The notes beneath the pieces were generated by a model, which did not search any database, was not told the origin of the DNA, and was given only the letters and a program-made list of their open reading frames with translations. From contig LZRQ01000168.1 in the NCBI GenBank assembly GCA_002159155.1, forward strand, positions 1 through 7,649: a DNA stretch of 7,649 nt. Reading direction: 5' to 3'. Position 1 is the stretch's first letter. Every line of letters starts with the position of its first letter. Of this stretch, positions 5,393 to 7,649 are shown piece after piece. The translations under genes were made by a program, and so were the position numbers. The DNA comes from Firmicutes bacterium ZCTH02-B6. GTDB lineage: Bacteria > Bacillota > Limnochordia > Limnochordales > ZCTH02-B6.

Positions 5393-6220
5393 GTGGCAGC
5401 CCGGGTGCCAGGGGGAAGGAGGAGGCCTGCGATCACAGGTGAACGGCAACATCTTCTTGCCCATTTAACGGATCCCGAGGAGCGGATGCTTGGGGCTAGG
5501 GTCCTGGACCTGGCCGACAAGGCCTACGCCGAGGACAAGCCCCAGGCGACCGGTTTTCTCGACCCGCGCCAGCGGGACGTGGCGGAGGCCGTCCTGAGGG
5601 CCGTCGAGGGAGTGCGGTGGGTGGCCGTGGGAGGATTTCCCGGGGCCGAACGCCGCCGGATCGTCATCTACCCGGATTATTTCCCGCAGGAAGCGGTGGA
5701 AGCGCCCCTGGCTGCAGTGCAGGTGATGGGCCCCGGGGTAAGCGAGCTTCGCCATGGCGACGTCTTGGGGTCGATCCTTGGCGCCGGTGTCGAGCGGGAT
5801 CAAGTAGGGGACATTGTGCTGGCGGGCGACCGTTGGCAGGTGCTAGTCACCCCGCCAGTAGCCGGATTTTTGTGCACCCAGCTGCGCCGGGCCGGCCGGG
5901 TGGAAGTCGACGTGCAGCCCATCGACCCGGAGCAGGTCGAGGCGCCCGCTGCCAGGGTGAAAGAAATCCGGGCGACGGTGGCGTCGCCGCGGCTGGACGC
6001 CGTGGCCAGCCTGGCTTTTGGGACGTCCCGGACCAAAGTGGCCCGGGACATCCGGGCCGAGCGCGTCAAGGTCAACTGGAAGGTGGTCACGGACCCTGCC
6101 GCCTCGATTAAGGAAGGGGACGTCATCTCGATGCGGGGAAGGGGGCGGGCCGTGGTGGAACGGCTCTCGGGGGTAACCCGCAAGGGGCGGACCGGTATCA
6201 CGTTGAAGCGATATTTGTGA
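5393..6220 (+). CDS. ylmH: YlmH, S4-domain RNA-binding protein
   Basis: The longest reading, from GTG 5393, has 275 residues; from the ATC at 5432 it would have 262, closer to the 257 of B. subtilis YlmH. The N-terminal half has HLLAHLTDPEERML and ATGFLDPRQRDVAE, matching the family pattern around a conserved FLDPR, then GGFPGAERRRIVIYPDYF. The middle part includes GDVLGSILGAGVERDQVGDI. A C-terminal S4 RNA-binding domain begins at RLDAVASLAFGTSRTKVARD (base 5990 onward) and continues through RAERVKVNWK and GDVISMRGRGR. YlmH in B. subtilis has been linked to rescue of stalled 50S subunits carrying peptidyl-tRNA, acting in ribosome-associated quality control. The gene sits between yggT and divIVA exactly as in B. 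subtilis. The two GTG starts have poor ribosome-binding sites, whereas a strong one points to 5432, so the N-terminus is uncertain though the identity is not. Confidence 0.93.
   Translation: MAARVPGGRRRPAITGERQHLLAHLTDPEERMLGARVLDLADKAYAEDKPQATGFLDPRQRDVAEAVLRAVEGVRWVAVGGFPGAERRRIVIYPDYFPQEAVEAPLAAVQVMGPGVSELRHGDVLGSILGAGVERDQVGDIVLAGDRWQVLVTPPVAGFLCTQLRRAGRVEVDVQPIDPEQVEAPAARVKEIRATVASPRLDAVASLAFGTSRTKVARDIRAERVKVNWKVVTDPAASIKEGDVISMRGRGRAVVERLSGVTRKGRTGITLKRYL
5416..5425 (+). promoter_or_regulatory. Very strong Shine-Dalgarno inside the annotated 5' end of ylmH
   Basis: AAGGAGGAGG lies downstream of both in-frame GTG candidates for ylmH (5393, 5405) and has no ATG, GTG or TTG in the ylmH frame at normal spacing. 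The codon 6 nt further on, at 5432, is ATC. This site therefore raises the question of which codon starts ylmH. Confidence 0.55.
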
Positions 6221-6241
6221 GGGACACGGGGGGGCGAGAAG

Positions 6242-7111
6242 ATGCTCAAGCCGCGCGATTTGGCCAGGGTGGAGTTCAAGCGGGTCTTCCGCGGGTACAA
6301 CGAAAAAGAGGTGGACGAGTTCGTCCAAAAAGTGGTGGGCGAGTATGAGACGTTGTACCAGCGCTACCAAGAGCTCGAGGAGGAAAACCGGGCCCTGAAG
6401 GCGCGGGTGCAAAAGTTCGAGGAGAGCGAGGGGCAGTTTGAGGAAGCGTTGGCCCTGGCGCGGCAAGTGGCGCGGGATCTCAAATCAGCCGCTGAGCACA
6501 AGGCCAACGCCATTGTGTCCGAGGCACGGGCCGAGGCGGCCAACATTTTGCGCCGCGCCCGCGAAGAGGTGGAAGCGCACGCGGCACGGGTGACGGAGCT
6601 GACCCGGCAGGAGGAAGCGTTCCGCAACCGTTTCCGGGAGCTGCTCGAGTCTTACTGGACTTTGCTCGAGGAGGAGCGCCGCGAGGCCGAGCACTTGACC
6701 CACACCGTCCGCGCGCTGGCGGAGGCTGCCGCGTCCATCGAGATCCTGGACAAGGAACGCCCCGGAACGTACCAGGACGCGACCCGCGCCGAGCGGTCCC
6801 GGACTGGGGAACCCGACCGGGATGCCGGTACGGCAGCGCGCTCTCCGGAGATTGGCCGCCGGGCTGAGCCGGAACCTGAGCCCGAACCCGAACCGGTAGC
6901 CGAGCGTGAACCGGAACCCGAGGACGAACCCGAGCCCGAAGGCCCCATCTACCGTCCCGAATGGGAGCTGCCCTTGGAGGACCTCGAAGAGACCCGCCGC
7001 CTGCCTGCGCTGGGCGGCAAGAGCGAAGCCCTCGGAGGCAAGGGGGAGGGGCCGCGGGGCGCCAGTGCGCCCGGCTGGGGAAAGGCCGACTCGCGCGAGG
7101 AGGATTATTGA
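6242..7111 (+). CDS. divIVA: Cell division/pole-targeting protein DivIVA with extended acidic tail
   Basis: The product has 289 residues from ATG 6242, against 164 in B. subtilis. The N-terminal domain reads MLKPRDLARVEFKRVFRGYN then EKEVDEFVQKV; F16-R17 match the membrane-inserting Phe and neighbouring Arg of B. subtilis DivIVA (F17, R18). A heptad-rich coiled coil follows (about 30-60 and 75-165), including EARAEAANILRRAREEVEAH and FRNRFRELLESYWTLLEE. From about residue 175 the sequence becomes low-complexity: a charged linker, a Glu-Pro run (209-233), then a less repetitive end with IYRPEWELPLEDLEETRR and Gly/Lys-rich spacer to SREEDY. DivIVA binds negatively curved membrane at septa and poles and recruits division or chromosome-anchoring partners. 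The tail is beyond the core seen in Bacillus and may be a partner-binding arm. A G-rich stretch (6228-6234) 7 nt before ATG is a mediocre ribosome-binding site; the gap to ylmH is 21 bp. Confidence 0.95.
   Translation: MLKPRDLARVEFKRVFRGYNEKEVDEFVQKVVGEYETLYQRYQELEEENRALKARVQKFEESEGQFEEALALARQVARDLKSAAEHKANAIVSEARAEAANILRRAREEVEAHAARVTELTRQEEAFRNRFRELLESYWTLLEEERREAEHLTHTVRALAEAAASIEILDKERPGTYQDATRAERSRTGEPDRDAGTAARSPEIGRRAEPEPEPEPEPVAEREPEPEDEPEPEGPIYRPEWELPLEDLEETRRLPALGGKSEALGGKGEGPRGASAPGWGKADSREEDY
6866..6940 (+). repeat. Glu-Pro codon repeat within divIVA
   Basis: Tandem GAR-CCN codons encode a run of Glu-Pro dipeptides (residues 209-233), broken once by VAERE and once by ED. Codons alternate between GAG/GAA and CCC/CCG, so the repeat is kept at protein level rather than as an exact DNA repeat. 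EP runs usually form stiff, extended, acidic spacers. Confidence 0.85.
7098..7104 (+). promoter_or_regulatory. Ribosome-binding site for the histidinol-phosphatase-like gene inside the end of divIVA
   Basis: AGGAGGA overlaps the final Glu-Glu-Asp codons of divIVA and lies 10 nt before GTG 7115, a slightly long but workable spacing. It supports the GTG start and translational coupling to divIVA, whose stop codon is only 3 bp before the next start. Confidence 0.7.
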
Positions 7112-7114
7112 CAG

Positions 7115-7649
7115 GTGCTCCTTGATTACCACATGCACCTCGAGCGCGATGAGATGACCGGGCCGTGCCCGTATACGGTGGATCGCATCGAGGAGTACGT
7201 CCGCGTGGCCGAAAGCCGGGGCATGGTCGAGATCGGCATCAGTGAGCACTGTCACCGATTTGTGGAATTCCGGGAGCTGTTCCAGCCGATTATGCATGCT
7301 CCGGGCGCCGATCATCCCGGAGTGGCGTGGCTGCGGGACAATTTTTACGAACGCCTCGAGCGCTATGTGGAGGCGGTGATGCAGGCCAAACAGAGGGGGC
7401 TGCCCGTCAAGCTGGGGCTGGAAGTGGACTGGTTCCCGGGGGCTGAGGCGGCCCTGCGGGAGATCCTCGCCCCTTACCCGTGGGATTACTTGATCGGTTC
7501 GGTTCATTTCCTCGATGGGTGGCCCATTGACGTCTCAGCCGATTACGGCTGGCCCGAGCGGGACGTGGTGGCGGTGTACCAGGGGTATTTCACCACACTG
7601 GCCGATGCGGCGCGCAGCGGGCTCTTTGACACCCTGGCCCATCCCGACC
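7115..7649 (+). CDS. hisJ: PHP-domain histidinol-phosphatase-like protein (3' partial)
   Basis: From GTG 7115 the frame stays open to the window end, giving 178 residues of a family usually about 260-280 long. The start MLLDYHMHLE carries the first PHP metal motif (H6, H8); GISEHCHRF (E44, H45, H47) the second; GLEVDWFPG (E103, D105) the third; IGSVHFLDGWPIDV (H131) the fourth; and LFDTLAHPD (H176, D178) the next. This set and the GSVHFLDGWPID sequence match the HisJ/HisK branch of PHP phosphoesterases, which hydrolyse L-histidinol phosphate to L-histidinol with a trinuclear metal site in the cytosol. No other his gene is visible, so the substrate is inferred from sequence likeness alone; another phosphoester is possible. 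In B. subtilis the gene after divIVA is ileS, so this placement is different. Confidence 0.88.
   Translation, partial: MLLDYHMHLERDEMTGPCPYTVDRIEEYVRVAESRGMVEIGISEHCHRFVEFRELFQPIMHAPGADHPGVAWLRDNFYERLERYVEAVMQAKQRGLPVKLGLEVDWFPGAEAALREILAPYPWDYLIGSVHFLDGWPIDVSADYGWPERDVVAVYQGYFTTLADAARSGLFDTLAHPD

Noticed and set aside
5439..5468. Tiny frame starting at GTG 5439 that could use the strong Shine-Dalgarno at 5416-5425
   Set aside because: It ends after nine codons, lies inside ylmH, and the spacing of 13 nt is too long.
6485..7507. Long open frame on the minus strand (340 codons) opposite divIVA and the PHP gene
   Set aside because: Both genes beneath it are clear family members on the plus strand; the antisense frame is a by-product of high GC and the Glu-Pro codon pattern, and its translation resembles no family I know.
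1..7649. CRISPR arrays, tRNA/rRNA genes, insertion sequences or defence genes
   Set aside because: No repeat-spacer pattern, tRNA-like fold, transposase, terminal inverted repeats or defence-family motif was found; every sizeable stretch is explained by housekeeping, division or germination genes.

Overview
The window is a compact, high-GC, entirely plus-strand piece of a bacterial chromosome. Its gene content points to an endospore-forming member of the Bacillota (Firmicutes). Diagnostic genes are the spore-germination pair sleB-ypeB and the division cluster yggS(ylmE)-sepF-yggT(ylmG)-ylmH-divIVA. High GC, strong purine-rich Shine-Dalgarno sequences and many GTG/TTG starts would fit a high-GC, possibly thermophilic, Bacilli or Clostridia-like lineage. 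The genus cannot be fixed from the sequence alone.

Layout. Positions 1-384 hold the C-terminal catalytic domain of the cortex-lytic enzyme SleB (5' end outside the window). After 75 bp comes ypeB (460-1908), the partner SleB depends on. A 143-bp gap (1909-2051) has no gene but contains short inverted repeats, including a 14-bp palindrome at 2008-2021; it is the most likely place for a promoter of the next block. From 2052 to the window end there is one closely packed co-directional run: a single-pass membrane protein resembling membrane-fusion (HlyD-type) proteins (2052-2987), the PLP-homeostasis protein YggS/YlmE (3075-3767), the FtsZ-tethering protein SepF (3794-4237), pyrroline-5-carboxylate reductase ProC (4242-5111), the two-helix membrane protein YggT/YlmG (5108-5374), the S4-domain RNA-binding protein YlmH (5393-6220 as the longest reading), DivIVA with a long acidic tail (6242-7111), and the start of a PHP-family histidinol-phosphatase-like protein (7115 to the end).

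How the genes fit together. SleB and YpeB degrade spore cortex at germination. SepF, YggT and DivIVA act at the membrane in septum formation and pole recognition. YggS and ProC are often neighbours in bacteria and both touch PLP/amino-acid metabolism; YlmH is linked to ribosome quality control. No intrinsic terminator is visible on the plus strand from 2052 to the end, and several ribosome-binding sites lie inside the end of the preceding gene, so translational coupling and one long transcript are likely.

I see no defence system, mobile element, CRISPR array or RNA gene. The points most worth checking are a possible non-canonical start of ylmH, the orphan HlyD-like protein, the Glu-Pro tail of DivIVA, the 2008-2021 palindrome, and the placing of the germination pair next to the division cluster.
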